DNA of 64,000 nt from Roseimaritima sediminicola (GCF_009618275.1 NZ_WIAD01000002.1:1-64000), one strand, 5' to 3'. Numbered from the stretch's first letter, positions 51,123 to 61,320 are shown. Translations and numbers: made by a program. The notes: generated by a model from the sequence alone, not told the origin.

Positions 51123-53210
51123 ATGGAGAACACCCCGGAAAAACGACGCAATGGCGAAGAGGGCGGTGGCGGAGGTCGACGGGGCAATAATGCGCTGTTG
51201 TTGCTGCTGGTCTTCGCTTCGGTCCTGGCGATCATGTACTTCAATCGCGGGACCCCCCGGTCGCAGATCAGCTACAGTTTCTTCTCCAAAGAATTGGCTC
51301 GCGGCAACATCGAATCGGTCCAAATCGGCACCACTTATGTGCTGGGCCGCTTCAAAACCCCTCCGCTGCCCGAATCCGAACCCGGGGCTCCGGCCGCCGA
51401 CGCCGATACGGCCGCAGAGGGCGACCAACCCAAGCCGCTGCTGAAAGAGTTTCGCTTTGAACGGTTGCCCGATGACGGCTCGATCACCGAACTGAAGGAT
51501 GAACTGCTCAGCAAAGGGGTGCACGTCGAGGGGATCCCCAAGGACAACACCTACGACATCCTCTCGTTCATCATGATCCTGGCGTTGCCGCTGGTGATCA
51601 TCGGCTTTTTCATCTACACCCTGCGGCGTAGTCGCGGCGAGATGATGGGAGGCGGTTTCCTGTCGGGCTTCAGCAAAAGTCCCGCCAAACGGTTTGAGAA
51701 ATCCGAACAGGCCATCACCTTTAAGGACGTGGCCGGCCTGGAAGGCGTCAAAGCGGACCTGCAGGAAATCGTCGACTTCCTCAAAAGCCCCGAGAAATTC
51801 CAGAAACTCGGCGGCCGCGTTCCCAAGGGTGTGCTGCTGAATGGTCCGCCGGGAACGGGCAAGACCCTCTTGGCTCGCGCGGTCGCAGGCGAGGCCGAAG
51901 TGCCCTATTTTTCGGTTAACGGTTCGGAATTCATCCAGATGTTCGTCGGCGTCGGTGCCAGCCGCGTCCGCGATCTGTTCCGCACGGCCAAGGAATCCAG
52001 TCCGGCGATTATCTTCATCGACGAAATCGATGCGGTGGGTCGCCAGCGTGGCGCCGGCCTCGGTGGCGGGCACGACGAACGGGAACAGACCCTGAACCAG
52101 ATCCTCAGCGAGATGGACGGTTTCAGCCCCAGCCAGGCAGTGATCGTGATCGCCGCGACCAACCGTCCGGACGTCCTGGACCCGGCCCTGCTGCGCCCCG
52201 GCCGTTTCGACCGGCACGTCACCGTGGGCCGCCCCACCCTGAAAGGCCGCGAAGAGATCTTCAAGGTCCACGTTCGCGACGTCCCGTTGGCCGAGGATGT
52301 CGACCTGCATCGCTTGGCGGCCGGGACGGTGGGTCTGACCGGCGCCGATATCCGCAACATGGTCAACGAAGCCGCCCTGTGGGCCGCCCGTGGCAACAAG
52401 AAAGCCGTGGACATGAGCGATTTCGAATACGCTCGTGACAAGATCCTGATGGGTGCCAAGCGCGAAGAGGTACTGCAGGAATCGGAGAAAGAAAAAACCG
52501 CCTACCACGAAGCCGGCCACACCCTGACGGCGTGGCATCTGGACGGCGCGAACATCGTCCACAAGGTGACGATTATCCCTCGCGGCCGTGCCCTGGGCGT
52601 CACCCAGTACATCCCGTCGGAGGATCGGCTGAGTATCTCCAAGCACGAACTGGAGCACCAATTGATCGTCCTGCTGGGCGGCCGAGCGGCCGAACAGTTG
52701 GTCTACGGCGAGATGACCGTGGGAGCGGAAAACGATCTGGAACGCGCCAGTAATATCGCCCGCCGGATGGTGACCCACTGGGGGATGAGCGAGAAACTGG
52801 GGCCGGTCAGTTACAAGATGTCCGACGACGATCCGTTCCTGGGCCGCGAGATGCACAAGTCCCGAACGTTCAGTGAACACACGCAGGAAATGATCGACGA
52901 GGAAGTCCACAAGATCTTGACCGAAGCCGACAAGGCCGCACAGGATCTGCTGACCAAACACCGCGATCAACTCGAAGCCGTCTCACGGGCGCTGCTGGAA
53001 CGCGAAGAATTGAGCGAAGCGGAATTGACCGAGATCCTTGGTCTGTCCATTCAAGCTCGCCAGCGCGAAGAAAATGGCAAAGTGAAGCCCGAAACCGTGT
53101 TGGCGCCCGAAAGCGCCTCGGAACACAGTCCGGGCCCGGCCGTCAATCGTGAAGACCCGGCCGTCAATCGCGAAGACCCGGCCGTCAACCGCGAAGACGC
53201 AGGGCACTGA
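51123..53210 (+). CDS. ftsH: ATP-dependent zinc metalloprotease FtsH
   Basis: Inner-membrane AAA protease for quality control. 695 residues: an N-terminal transmembrane helix ([16 protein letters not shown]), a periplasmic domain, a second helix ([19 protein letters not shown]), then the AAA domain with Walker [12 protein letters not shown], Walker [12 protein letters not shown] and [23 protein letters not shown]. The protease has HEAGH, with a third zinc ligand in a later helix. The tail carries a tandem repeat of PAVNRED (three 21-base units, about 53138-53200) that is unusual for the family. Its stop overlaps the rsgA start (TGATG). Confidence 0.97.
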   Translation: MENTPEKRRNGEEGGGGGRRGNNALLLLLVFASVLAIMYFNRGTPRSQISYSFFSKELARGNIESVQIGTTYVLGRFKTPPLPESEPGAPAADADTAAEGDQPKPLLKEFRFERLPDDGSITELKDELLSKGVHVEGIPKDNTYDILSFIMILALPLVIIGFFIYTLRRSRGEMMGGGFLSGFSKSPAKRFEKSEQAITFKDVAGLEGVKADLQEIVDFLKSPEKFQKLGGRVPKGVLLNGPPGTGKTLLARAVAGEAEVPYFSVNGSEFIQMFVGVGASRVRDLFRTAKESSPAIIFIDEIDAVGRQRGAGLGGGHDEREQTLNQILSEMDGFSPSQAVIVIAATNRPDVLDPALLRPGRFDRHVTVGRPTLKGREEIFKVHVRDVPLAEDVDLHRLAAGTVGLTGADIRNMVNEAALWAARGNKKAVDMSDFEYARDKILMGAKREEVLQESEKEKTAYHEAGHTLTAWHLDGANIVHKVTIIPRGRALGVTQYIPSEDRLSISKHELEHQLIVLLGGRAAEQLVYGEMTVGAENDLERASNIARRMVTHWGMSEKLGPVSYKMSDDDPFLGREMHKSRTFSEHTQEMIDEEVHKILTEADKAAQDLLTKHRDQLEAVSRALLEREELSEAELTEILGLSIQARQREENGKVKPETVLAPESASEHSPGPAVNREDPAVNREDPAVNREDAGH

Positions 53211-54361
53211 TGGCTGGCAAGAAGCGAGGCAAGGACCAGCGTAAGGTCCGCGCGGAGTTTCGCAAGAAGCATCAGGGTCGGGTTCGTAACAGCGATCTGA
53301 CGCGTGAGTTTAAACAGGGCGATGGGCATTCCATCGAAGACCTGGTGCAGAACGAACGCGTCAGTGGCAAAGGCGAACTGACACGCCACCGCACCATCAT
53401 CGGTGCCACCGCCGCACCCGAAGACGCGGCCGGCCTGAACGTTCACCTGGACGTGGACGAGTCGCTGGTGATGGGACGCGTGCTGAGCGTCCATGGGTTG
53501 CAAAGCCGAGTCATGACCGACCAGGGCCAGGTGGTCGAATGCGCCGTGCGGCAATTGCTCAAATCGCTTTCGACCGACCAGCGACACGTGGTCGTCGCCG
53601 GCGACCGGGTGGCCATCCGGACCGATGGCGAGAGTGCGGGGATGATCGAACGCATCGAACCTCGTCGCACCCAACTGTCTCGCACCAGCAAGGGCCGCCA
53701 GCACGTGATCGTGGCGAACTGCGATTACCTGTTGATCGTTGCCAGCGCCGTCCAGCCGGCGCTGAAACCCAACTTGATCGATCGCTTTCTGCTGACCGCC
53801 GAACAGTTCGACATTCAACCGGTGGTCTGCATCAACAAGGCCGACCTGGTCGATACCGCGGTCCTCCAGCCGATGCTGGGCGTGTATGCCCAACTGGGTT
53901 ATCGAGCGCTGCTGACGTCGGCCGAAACCGGCCAGGGAATCGACTTCTTGCAGGCACTGGTTCAAAACAGCCAGACCGTCGTGGCCGGCCAGAGCGGCGT
54001 GGGCAAAAGCAGTCTGCTGAACGCGATCGAACCGGGACTGGGCCTGCGCGTCGGTCAGGTCAGCCACGAGAACGACAAGGGCAAACACACCACAACCGCC
54101 GCCCAATTAATTCCGCTGGAGTGTGGCGGTTTTGTGGTCGACACCCCGGGAATCCGCCAGTTTCAACTGTGGGACATTACGGCCAGCGAAGTCGGCGGGT
54201 TGATGCGCGATTTGCGACCCTACGTCGATGGGTGCCGTTTTCCCGATTGTCGGCACATCAATGAACACGACTGCGCGGTCAAGGACGCGGTGGCCGACGG
54301 CCGCATCGACGCGCGGCGCTATGACGCTTACTGCCAGATCGTCGCGGACCTGGAACCCTGA
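53210..54361 (+). CDS. rsgA: Ribosome small subunit-dependent GTPase A
   Basis: RsgA (YjeQ) matures the 30S subunit. The 383 residues have a basic N-terminal extension ([20 protein letters not shown]), an OB domain, then the permuted GTPase: NKADLVD (G4), [14 protein letters not shown] (G1) and DTPGIRQF (G3), ending in the zinc finger with [16 protein letters not shown]. Typical length is 300-350, so the extension adds about 60. It starts on the overlap with ftsH (TGATG), so the two are coupled. Convergent with the inositol oxygenase gene, with one base between the stops. Confidence 0.95.
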   Translation: MAGKKRGKDQRKVRAEFRKKHQGRVRNSDLTREFKQGDGHSIEDLVQNERVSGKGELTRHRTIIGATAAPEDAAGLNVHLDVDESLVMGRVLSVHGLQSRVMTDQGQVVECAVRQLLKSLSTDQRHVVVAGDRVAIRTDGESAGMIERIEPRRTQLSRTSKGRQHVIVANCDYLLIVASAVQPALKPNLIDRFLLTAEQFDIQPVVCINKADLVDTAVLQPMLGVYAQLGYRALLTSAETGQGIDFLQALVQNSQTVVAGQSGVGKSSLLNAIEPGLGLRVGQVSHENDKGKHTTTAAQLIPLECGGFVVDTPGIRQFQLWDITASEVGGLMRDLRPYVDGCRFPDCRHINEHDCAVKDAVADGRIDARRYDAYCQIVADLEP

Positions 54362-54362
54362 C

Positions 54363-55280
54363 CTACCAACACAGTTCCTGGGGAAAGAACTCGTCGATCA
54401 ATTCCTGGTAGTAAGGGCGCAGGCCCGCCACGTCGGGCGCTCGGTGACTCTTGGTATACAGGTCATAGGGATTGAAAGCTCGCACCCACCGAAACAGCCG
54501 CTCGTCACGCTCGTCCATCAAATGACGATAGGCCCCTTCGCGGTGGGCCGCGTAGAACGAGTGGTAGCGGATCATGTACAGAGCTTCGTCGGGTAGGTGG
54601 TCGCGAACCACGTGGTACAAGTACTCGTCGTGTCCCCAGGACATCAGCACCTGGTCCAGTCCGCCGGCCGGCGAATAGATCCCGCATTCACTGCGGTAAC
54701 GCGAGTCGTTCCAGTCTGGGTTTTCGCGAAAGAACTCGGCAAATACCACTCGGTCGCTGAAGGCACAGCCCACCGGAAACGTGTCGCCCACGACGGCCCA
54801 CTGCGGTTCGCCAAACAGGCACAGGATCTTGCCCAGATCGTGAATCAATCCGGTCAGAATGAACCACCGCGGATGGCCGTCCGCCCGAATCGCTTCGGCG
54901 GTCTGCAAGAGGTGTTCGATCTGCGATAGTTCGGTATCCGGATCGCTCTCATCGACCAACGTGTTGAGAAACTCCAACGCCTCCCAGACGCTCATCCGAC
55001 GTTGTTCGAGAGCTAGGTACTTGCGACGCTGCTGCCGCACAAAATCGACTGTCTGGTAGCGATGATTCAAACGATAGAAGTCCCTCACCCGGGCGGGGGC
55101 AGAATCGCCGTAGTCGCGAAACGCGCCGGTCTGTTTCCCCCCGCCGCCCGCTGCGATCGCCTCCGCCACGGGCGCTTCACCCGCTTGGCGATCACCTGCG
55201 GCCGATGGGTCGGGATAGCGTCGGAGCAGATCCTCCTCCCACTCGTCCAAGTCACGCAGCGGTCGAGCATCCTTGTTCAT
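54363..55280 (-). CDS. Inositol oxygenase (MIOX family)
   Basis: A 305-residue di-iron oxygenase that splits myo-inositol to D-glucuronate in eukaryotes; bacterial members are less common. Iron ligands and substrate residues are visible: [13 protein letters not shown] (HD pair), [26 protein letters not shown] and [10 protein letters not shown]. The first 80 residues are acidic and not part of the fold. The C-terminus [12 protein letters not shown] is typical. No glucuronate or inositol transport genes are next to it. It converges on rsgA; the upstream gene at 55621 is divergent. Confidence 0.93.
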   Translation of the reverse strand: MNKDARPLRDLDEWEEDLLRRYPDPSAAGDRQAGEAPVAEAIAAGGGGKQTGAFRDYGDSAPARVRDFYRLNHRYQTVDFVRQQRRKYLALEQRRMSVWEALEFLNTLVDESDPDTELSQIEHLLQTAEAIRADGHPRWFILTGLIHDLGKILCLFGEPQWAVVGDTFPVGCAFSDRVVFAEFFRENPDWNDSRYRSECGIYSPAGGLDQVLMSWGHDEYLYHVVRDHLPDEALYMIRYHSFYAAHREGAYRHLMDERDERLFRWVRAFNPYDLYTKSHRAPDVAGLRPYYQELIDEFFPQELCW

Positions 55281-55620
55281 GATTGACGGTCCTCATCGGG
55301 GGGCACAGCACGTCAGGGGGGCACAGCGCATCGGGGAAGCACGTCAGGGGGCAATTAGCCCCGTCGAGGCATTTTGCCCCGCCGACAGCCGCCGATCACG
55401 GAGGGCGGGAAACACGCTGAAAACAAATTTTACCAGCGTTTTGCGGTGATCTCTACGTCGCGACGGCGGTTATTACTAAGCGGCATGGGGCTTGCGTTAG
55501 TAGTACCACCGACGCCGAATACTGCAAACGGCATTCGTTCTTATCCTGCCACCGCGTGCTGGCTAAAACAGCGATCGCAAACCTTGCGTGGCAGCGTCTA
55601 TATACGGAGGGAGAGTCTGC
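55281..55620. other. Intergenic stretch upstream of the inositol oxygenase gene
   Basis: 340 bases between two divergent starts. It includes a GGGGCACAGC(A/G) repeat at 55301-55330 and an AT-richer part (55400-55500) where a promoter could lie. No tRNA, hairpin or coding signal seen. Confidence 0.4.
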
Positions 55621-55827
55621 ATGATTGCCAGACCTGACGGTTTTTCAGACGAAGGCGACCAGGAGAAAGGGGTACCGAGCCCGACGCCGAAGGAGATCCG
55701 CAAACGCGCCAAAGCGATCCGTAAGAAATGGAGCCCCCGAACACGCACCAGGCGACGAGTCAGCGGGGCCCCGAAATGGAACGTACCGCGAATCCAGCTG
55801 GACCTCCCCGAGGAAAGTCCAGAGTAG
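55621..55827 (+). CDS. Small basic protein (68 residues), unknown function
   Basis: Not a named family. ATG 55621 has GGAGG nine bases upstream and gives a 68-residue protein: an acidic-polar start (MIARPDGFSDEGDQEKG), then a very basic segment (TPKEIRKRAKAIRKKWSPRTRTRRR), then PKWNVPRIQLDLPEESPE. The tidy start signal and the Trp/Arg pattern argue for a real gene; similar small basic proteins are common in planctomycetes as I recall. It could bind nucleic acid or ribosomes. Its stop codon is the TAG in the dispersed AGAGTAGCTCGGC repeat. Confidence 0.65.
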   Translation: MIARPDGFSDEGDQEKGVPSPTPKEIRKRAKAIRKKWSPRTRTRRRVSGAPKWNVPRIQLDLPEESPE

Positions 55828-55844
55828 CTCGGCGGTCCTCAGCC
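55813..55844. repeat. Dispersed AGTAGCTCGGC hairpin repeat copy
   Basis: AGAGTAGCTCGGCGGTCCTCAGCCGAGAA resembles the copies at about 43797, 44194 and 44488. It includes a small hairpin, CTCGGC pairing with GCCGAG, with an 8-base loop. It carries the stop of the small gene just upstream. Confidence 0.7.
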
Positions 55845-55849
55845 GAGAA

Positions 55850-56257
55850 TCACCGCGTGAAGGCGGGTGGGTCGCTGGCCGGAAAGGACTCACTGCTGGC
55901 TTCGTCGACCTGATCGACCACGCCATGAGCCGGATCGAAGGTTTCACCGGTGGGTTGCTGGCCGGTCGGCTGTTGGCCCGCAGGCTGCTGGGCGGGGCGG
56001 TCTTCGTTACCCGCGGCCGCGGTACCGGAAGCACTGCTGACGTCGTCCCCATCGCGCCAACGGACGGCCAGTTGAGCCACCTGCCGCACGCGGTGCAGCA
56101 GTTCGGGATAGTCCCCCGGAGGATCTTGTCCGCAGAACTGCTCGGTATCCGACTTGATGGTCGCACCTCCCTTTCCCTCCTCGAGATGCTTTTCGGCGCA
56201 CGTTTCCAAACGGCGGCACAGATCGTTCCATTCGTTTTGCAACCAGTCATTAGACAT
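55850..56257 (-). CDS. Small hypothetical protein with C-terminal ESFPASDPPAF motif
   Basis: 135 residues from ATG 56257, with GAGGA upstream. The N-terminal half is helical (MSNDWLQNEWNDLCRRLETCAEK, then YPELLHRVRQVAQLAVRW). A linker carries QQPAGQQPTGQQPTG. The end DEASSESFPASDPPAFTR holds a motif that I recall at the C-terminus of many otherwise unrelated small bacterial proteins. No catalytic residue recognised, no signal peptide. It lies convergent to the small basic gene, so the two are not an operon. Function unknown. Confidence 0.65.
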   Translation of the reverse strand: MSNDWLQNEWNDLCRRLETCAEKHLEEGKGGATIKSDTEQFCGQDPPGDYPELLHRVRQVAQLAVRWRDGDDVSSASGTAAAGNEDRPAQQPAGQQPTGQQPTGETFDPAHGVVDQVDEASSESFPASDPPAFTR

Positions 56258-56485
56258 ATCTAAATCCTCGCTAGCAGGCGGATAGACGGTAAAAGCGTCG
56301 GCGTGAACCACGCGGAGTATGCTTGTATAGAGGTGCAAACGCTGTGCCGAGAGCCGGCTCTGCGGCGGGTGGTTCCGCCTCTTCGCTTCCCGCGGAACGA
56401 TCACACCTGGCGAGGGCCGCTTCGGGGTTCGTTACAATGATGACCCGTTAAGCGTCCTCTCCCTTGCTACCCCCGCTGGGCACCG

Positions 56486-57997
56486 ATGATTCGTCAACTG
56501 TTGAACATCTTTTTTTTCGCTGCGATCCTGCCGGTCGGTCCGGCCTTCGCACAGTCTTCTTCGCCGCAGGCGCAGGCGTCGGCGAAACCGCAATCATCGC
56601 CGCAGCGACCGAACATCATCTATATCATGGCCGACGACCTGGGTTACGGAGACCTTGGCTGTTACGGCCAACAGATGATCCACACGCCGCGACTCGATCG
56701 CATGGCTCGCGAGGGCCTTCGGTTCACCGACCATTACGCCGGACACACGGTTTGCCGTCCCTCGCGATTGTCCTTGTGGACCGGCAAACATGTGGGCCAC
56801 ACGGGCCTGATCGGCAATCGGTCGCGGAACCTGAGCGGTAACGAAGCGACCGTCGCGCGGCGCCTTCAGCAAGCCGGCTATGCGACCGGCGGCGTGGGCA
56901 AGTGGGCGCTGGGCAATGTGGAATCCGCTGCGGACATTCACAACGCCGGCCACCCCAACAACAACGGTTTCGATTTTTGGTTCGGGTATCTGAACCAGAG
57001 CAATGCTCACAACTACTATCCAACTTTCCTGTGGCGCAACCGCACGCGAGTCCCGCTGGCCGGAAACGTCTTGATGCAAGACAACCCGCGAGCTCGAGGC
57101 CGGGTCAGCGTCGTCCGTCAGACCTATTCCCACGATGTGATCACCGATGCGGCCCTGGACTTCATCCGCGATTCCCACCAAGAACCCTTCCTGTTGCACG
57201 TGCACTGGACGATCCCCCATGCCAACAACGAAGCGGGACGCGTCCTGGGCAACGGCATGGAGGTCCCGGATCTGGGTCGCTATGCCCAGCGTGATTGGCC
57301 CGAAGCGGAGAAGGGTTACGCCGCGATGGTCGAAAAGATGGACACCGATGTCGGCCGTATGCTGGATCTGCTGGCGGAGCTGCAGATCGATCGCCGCACC
57401 CTGGTCCTCTTCACGTCCGACAACGGACCACACAACGAGGCCGGGCACACCTATGAGTTCTTTGATTCCAATGGACCGCTGAAGGGCTACAAACGGTCGA
57501 TGCATGACGGCGGCATCCGCGTTCCGCTGCTAGCCTATTGGCCGGGAACGATCGCTCCGGGTCGCCAGTCGGATCATCCTTCGGCCGCCTGGGACTTTCT
57601 GCCCACGGCGTGCGAGTTGGCCGGAGCGACGCCGCCCGACGACATCGACGGGATTTCCTACGTGCCCACTTTGCTGGGTCGCACCGATCAACAGGCCACC
57701 CACGAGTATCTGTACTGGGCCAGCAGCGAAGGCGCCACGGCGGTGGGTATGCGTCAGGGACCTTGGAAACTGGTCCAGTATCGCAACCAATCCAAACCGG
57801 GCCGCAAAGCCAAGTCATCCAAGGCGGGCAAACAGCGTCCAGAGCGCGACGTGGCGCAAGACTGGCGACTGTACGATCTGGACACAGATCTGGGGGAAGA
57901 AACCGACGTGTCCGCCCGGCACCCCGAACGGGTCGCGGGGATGTTGGCGTTGCTTGAACGGGACGGGTTACTGTCTCCCGCCGATACCCGCGAATAA
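56486..57997 (+). CDS. Exported sulfatase (formylglycine-dependent)
   Basis: 503 residues with a signal peptide (LLNIFFFAAILPVGPAFA). The metal site starts at NIIYIMADDLGYGDLGCYG (Asp-Asp pair). Cys90 in CRPSRLSLWTGKH is the residue converted to formylglycine by a separate enzyme. LHVHWTIPHANNE, LVLFTSDNGPHNEAG and VPLLAYWPGTI are family blocks of arylsulfatase-A-like enzymes. Planctomycetes carry many such enzymes for sulfated polysaccharides; the substrate is not evident here. A short linker with SSSPQAQASAKPQSSPQ follows the signal peptide. Followed by a 7-base tandem array. Confidence 0.95.
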   Translation: MIRQLLNIFFFAAILPVGPAFAQSSSPQAQASAKPQSSPQRPNIIYIMADDLGYGDLGCYGQQMIHTPRLDRMAREGLRFTDHYAGHTVCRPSRLSLWTGKHVGHTGLIGNRSRNLSGNEATVARRLQQAGYATGGVGKWALGNVESAADIHNAGHPNNNGFDFWFGYLNQSNAHNYYPTFLWRNRTRVPLAGNVLMQDNPRARGRVSVVRQTYSHDVITDAALDFIRDSHQEPFLLHVHWTIPHANNEAGRVLGNGMEVPDLGRYAQRDWPEAEKGYAAMVEKMDTDVGRMLDLLAELQIDRRTLVLFTSDNGPHNEAGHTYEFFDSNGPLKGYKRSMHDGGIRVPLLAYWPGTIAPGRQSDHPSAAWDFLPTACELAGATPPDDIDGISYVPTLLGRTDQQATHEYLYWASSEGATAVGMRQGPWKLVQYRNQSKPGRKAKSSKAGKQRPERDVAQDWRLYDLDTDLGEETDVSARHPERVAGMLALLERDGLLSPADTRE

Positions 57998-58001
57998 TTT
58001 T

Positions 58002-58064
58002 TACCTTCTACCTTCTACCTTTGACCTTTGACCTTTGACCTTTGACCTTTGACCTTTGACCTTT
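58002..58064. repeat. 7-base tandem array (ACCTTCT / ACCTTTG)
   Basis: Two copies of TACCTTC, then about seven to eight copies of ACCTTTG, directly after the sulfatase stop. On the minus strand the array reads as Lys-Val-Lys-Gly-Gln-Arg-Ser repeats, a repeat artefact. Confidence 0.9.
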
Positions 58065-58152
58065 GGCCACGCGGCGACGGTGCATCCCGTGCGGCCTGTT
58101 GCTTTCGGTTACCATAGCAAGTTCTCTTTTCCTTTTCGCGGTGAGTGCCCCC

Positions 58153-59748
58153 ATGCTTTTCTCGACGCACGTTTGGCGCCAGGCGGTGCCGCCCCGGACG
58201 GTCTTTCTGCTGCTGTGCCTGCTCTGGGGAGCCTTCGCTGGGTCGCTGTCCGCGAAGCAAACCGACGCACCGTATCGGTACTGGACGACGGCGGATGGTA
58301 AACGCAGCGGCGTACGACTGAAGGTGATCCAGGCCAATGCGACGCACGTGCGACTGCAGCGTGAAGACTCGGGCAAACAGGTGACGTTCGCGCTGGATCG
58401 CCTGTCGGCCGCCGACCAGCGTTACCTACGCACGCGACAAACCGCTGCGACCGCTCCGCCGTCCGCTCCGCCGTCCGCTGCCGCCGCCGATGCCGACCAA
58501 ACGCCTACCGCTGACGCGTCTGCGCGGGCCTCATCCGCTTCCGCCGAACACTGGCCGCAGTGGCGAGGTCCACAGCGTGACGGCAAGAGCCCGGCCACGG
58601 GATTGCTCCAGCGGTGGCCCGAGGCGGGACCACCGCTGTTGTGGTCGGTCGATGGACTGGGTCAGGGCTACTCCGCGCCGGCGGTCGTCGAAGCGGTGCT
58701 TTATGTTCTGGGCACGCGGGACGAGGGAGAGTACCTGTTTGCGATGGCCGTCGACGATGGTCGGCTGTTGTGGGAATCGCCGCTGGGTGCGAAGGCCGGT
58801 GGCGGCGGATACCCGGGTCCGCGAAGCACGCCCACGGTGGACGGCGACCGAGTATTTGCGTTGGGCAGCGACGGGACGCTGGTGAGTGTGCAGCGGAGCA
58901 GCGGACAACGTCTCTGGTCGGCCAACCTGCAACAGGACTTCGGCGGCCAGCGAGGTCACTGGGATTACGCCGAATCGCCGTTGATCGATGGCACCAATCT
59001 GATCTGCACGCCGGGCGGCCCACGGCAAACGCTGGTCGCGTTGAACAAGAACAACGGCCGCTTGGTGTGGAGCAGTGCGGTGGGACCAGCCCTGGGTCAA
59101 GCCAGCGAGGATTACGTCCAAGCCGGGTACGCGTCCTGTGTGTTGGGTTCGTTTGCCGGCACGCGGCACGTGATCGCCTTCCTGCATGGCGGAGTCGTCG
59201 GCGCGAACGCCAAGGACGGTTCGCCGCTGTGGCACTACGACGCACCGGCCAACGGCACGGCCAACTGTTCGACGCCCGTGGTCCAGGACGGCAGCGTGTT
59301 TGCGGCCAGCGGCTATGGGACCGGCGGAGGCCGAGCGGAGATCGTGCGCCGCGGACGGCAGTGGAATGTGCAGGAAAAGTATTTCGTCAACAAGATGCAA
59401 AGCCACCACGGCGGATTTGTTTTGCACCAGGGGCATCTGTACGGCACCAACGACAGCGTACTGCTGTGCGTCGACTGGGAAAGCGGCCGGATCCGCTGGC
59501 AGGACCGCTGCGTCGGCAAGGGTTCGATCTCCTACGCCGACGGTCACTTGTACGTCCGCGGCGAAGACGGCGAAGTCGCGCTCGTCGAAGCTTCGCCGAA
59601 AAAGTACCGCGAGCGGGGACGGTTTATGCAGCCCGAGCGCAGCGGCGGCAAGGCCTGGGCCCATCCGGTGATCGCCGGCGGACGATTGTTCCTCCGCGAC
59701 GGCCCGCAGATGCTTTGTTATCAACTGCGAAGCGACGAGGCGCGCTGA
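58153..59748 (+). CDS. Exported SHD1-domain / PQQ-like beta-propeller protein
   Basis: 531 residues from ATG 58153 (the frame is open to 58063). A signal peptide (TVFLLLCLLWGAFAGSLSA) leads to an SHD1-like domain of about 55 residues (YRYWTTADGKRSGVRLKVIQ, ending LDRLSAADQRYLR) that is common in planctomycete exported proteins. After an Ala/Pro-rich linker come PQQ-like propeller blades: WPQWRGPQRDGKSPATGLL, FALGSDGTLVSVQRSSGQRLW, LVALNKNNGRLVWSS. The propeller lacks the catalytic features of PQQ dehydrogenases, so it is probably a binding or assembly protein. It converges on gdhA. Confidence 0.88.
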   Translation: MLFSTHVWRQAVPPRTVFLLLCLLWGAFAGSLSAKQTDAPYRYWTTADGKRSGVRLKVIQANATHVRLQREDSGKQVTFALDRLSAADQRYLRTRQTAATAPPSAPPSAAAADADQTPTADASARASSASAEHWPQWRGPQRDGKSPATGLLQRWPEAGPPLLWSVDGLGQGYSAPAVVEAVLYVLGTRDEGEYLFAMAVDDGRLLWESPLGAKAGGGGYPGPRSTPTVDGDRVFALGSDGTLVSVQRSSGQRLWSANLQQDFGGQRGHWDYAESPLIDGTNLICTPGGPRQTLVALNKNNGRLVWSSAVGPALGQASEDYVQAGYASCVLGSFAGTRHVIAFLHGGVVGANAKDGSPLWHYDAPANGTANCSTPVVQDGSVFAASGYGTGGGRAEIVRRGRQWNVQEKYFVNKMQSHHGGFVLHQGHLYGTNDSVLLCVDWESGRIRWQDRCVGKGSISYADGHLYVRGEDGEVALVEASPKKYRERGRFMQPERSGGKAWAHPVIAGGRLFLRDGPQMLCYQLRSDEAR

Positions 59749-59807
59749 CGTATTGCATAAACAGAAAGGACGCGGCGCAGGCGAAGTCAAGCCATCCGCT
59801 GGATCGC

Positions 59808-61157
59808 TTAAACCACGCCGTAGGCCAGCATCGCCTTGGCGACCTTTTCAAAGCCCGCGAGGTTGGCTCCGTCCATGTAATTGACGCGTCCGTTGCGTTT
59901 ACCGAACTCGACGCAGCGGTCATGGATCTCGGTCATGATGGCTTGCAAGCGGTGATCGACTTTTTCCCGCGACCAACTGACCCGCATCGCATTCTGGCTC
60001 TGTTCCAAGCCGCTGACCGCGACGCCCCCGGCATTGGACGCTTTGCCGGGCACGTGCAGGACGCCGTGTTTGCGAAAGACCTCGGCGGCCTCACGCGTCG
60101 TCGGCATATTGGCCCCTTCGCACACGGCCAGCACACCATGCCCGACAAGCGCCTTGGCATCCTCGCCATCGAGTTCATTCTGGGTGGCGCAGGGCATGGC
60201 CACGTCGCATTCGACGTGCCACGGTTTTTTGCCATCGTAGTAGTCGACACCATCAAAGCGGTCGGCCATCTCACCGATTCGCCCCCGGCGGTTCTCCTTC
60301 AGATCTTTCAGGAATTCCCAGTGCTCCTGCTGCATGCCGGCGGGGATCCAAACGAATCCGGCCGAATCGCTCATCGTGACCACCTTGGCCCGCTTGATCA
60401 TGGCCTTCTGGGCGGCGTACAGGGCTACGTTGCCGCTGCCGCTGATCGACACCAGTTTGCCCTCCAGGCCTTCGCCGTGTTCGTTCAGCACGTGTTCGCA
60501 GAAATACACACAGCCGTACCCGGTGGCTTCGGTGCGGATGGCGCTGCCGCCGGAAGCCAAGCCCTTGCCGGTCAACACGCCGCTCCAGCGGTTTTCCAGC
60601 CGCATGTACTGACCGAACAGGTAACTGATCTCTCGGGCGCCGACACCGATGTCACCGGCCGGTACGTCCACGTCTTCGCCGATGTGGCGATGCAGTTCGG
60701 TCATCAAGGACTGGCAGAAACGCATCACCTCACGTTCGCTCTTGCCCTTGGGGTTGAAGTTGGAGCCTCCCTTGGCACCGCCCATGGGCAAGCCGGTCAG
60801 ACTGTTCTTGAAGATCTGTTCAAAGGCCAGGAACTTCAGCGTGCTCTGCGTCACCGAAGGATCGAATCGCATGCCGCCCTTATAGGGTCCGAGCGAGTGG
60901 TTGAACTGCACCCGCCAAGCTCGGTTGGCTCGGATTTCGCCGTGATCGGTCTCCCAACTGACGCGAAAGATCACGATCCGGTCCGGTTCGGTCAACCGTT
61001 CCAGGATCTGAGCTTTGCGAAAGTCCTCGTGCTGCAGGTACCACGGCATCACGGAACTCGCCACTTCTTCCACGGCCTGATGAAACTCATCCTCATGCGG
61101 ATTCAGCTTCCGCAGCCCGTCCATGAAGTGTTCCAGCTCTCTCTCGTATCCGCTCAT
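59808..61157 (-). CDS. gdhA: NADP-type glutamate dehydrogenase
   Basis: Hexameric GDH for ammonium assimilation. 449 residues from ATG 61157 (the frame is open to 61445 through a repeat). The pocket is intact: SLGPYKGGMRFDPSVT and GLPMGGAKGGSNFNPKGKSE with the substrate and catalytic Lys residues, then DVDVPAGDIGVGAREISYLFGQY, the coenzyme fold VSISGSGNVALYAAQK, and the C-terminal NAGGVAVSGLEQSQNA. Length and sequence match the bacterial class of about 450 residues. It is divergent from the mgtC-like gene, with 19-base repeats between the two starts. Confidence 0.96.
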   Translation of the reverse strand: MSGYERELEHFMDGLRKLNPHEDEFHQAVEEVASSVMPWYLQHEDFRKAQILERLTEPDRIVIFRVSWETDHGEIRANRAWRVQFNHSLGPYKGGMRFDPSVTQSTLKFLAFEQIFKNSLTGLPMGGAKGGSNFNPKGKSEREVMRFCQSLMTELHRHIGEDVDVPAGDIGVGAREISYLFGQYMRLENRWSGVLTGKGLASGGSAIRTEATGYGCVYFCEHVLNEHGEGLEGKLVSISGSGNVALYAAQKAMIKRAKVVTMSDSAGFVWIPAGMQQEHWEFLKDLKENRRGRIGEMADRFDGVDYYDGKKPWHVECDVAMPCATQNELDGEDAKALVGHGVLAVCEGANMPTTREAAEVFRKHGVLHVPGKASNAGGVAVSGLEQSQNAMRVSWSREKVDHRLQAIMTEIHDRCVEFGKRNGRVNYMDGANLAGFEKVAKAMLAYGVV

Positions 61158-61320
61158 GTCGTTGCGTCCAAGTTGTTCCGTCGTAGGTTTACTTTTCGGA
61201 AAGGATCGTTCGTCGGCGGCCTCGCTCGGCGGCGGCCGGTTTTCTATCATCAACCACTGCTGCCCGCCTACCGCGGGCGACTCGGTGCAGCCGTCCCCCA
61301 GATGCTCAGCCGCCCCCGGC

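Noticed and set aside
58008-58376. Lys-Val-Lys-Gly-Gln-Arg-Ser repeat frame on the minus strand
   Set aside because: It translates the ACCTTTG array and the antisense of the PQQ gene.
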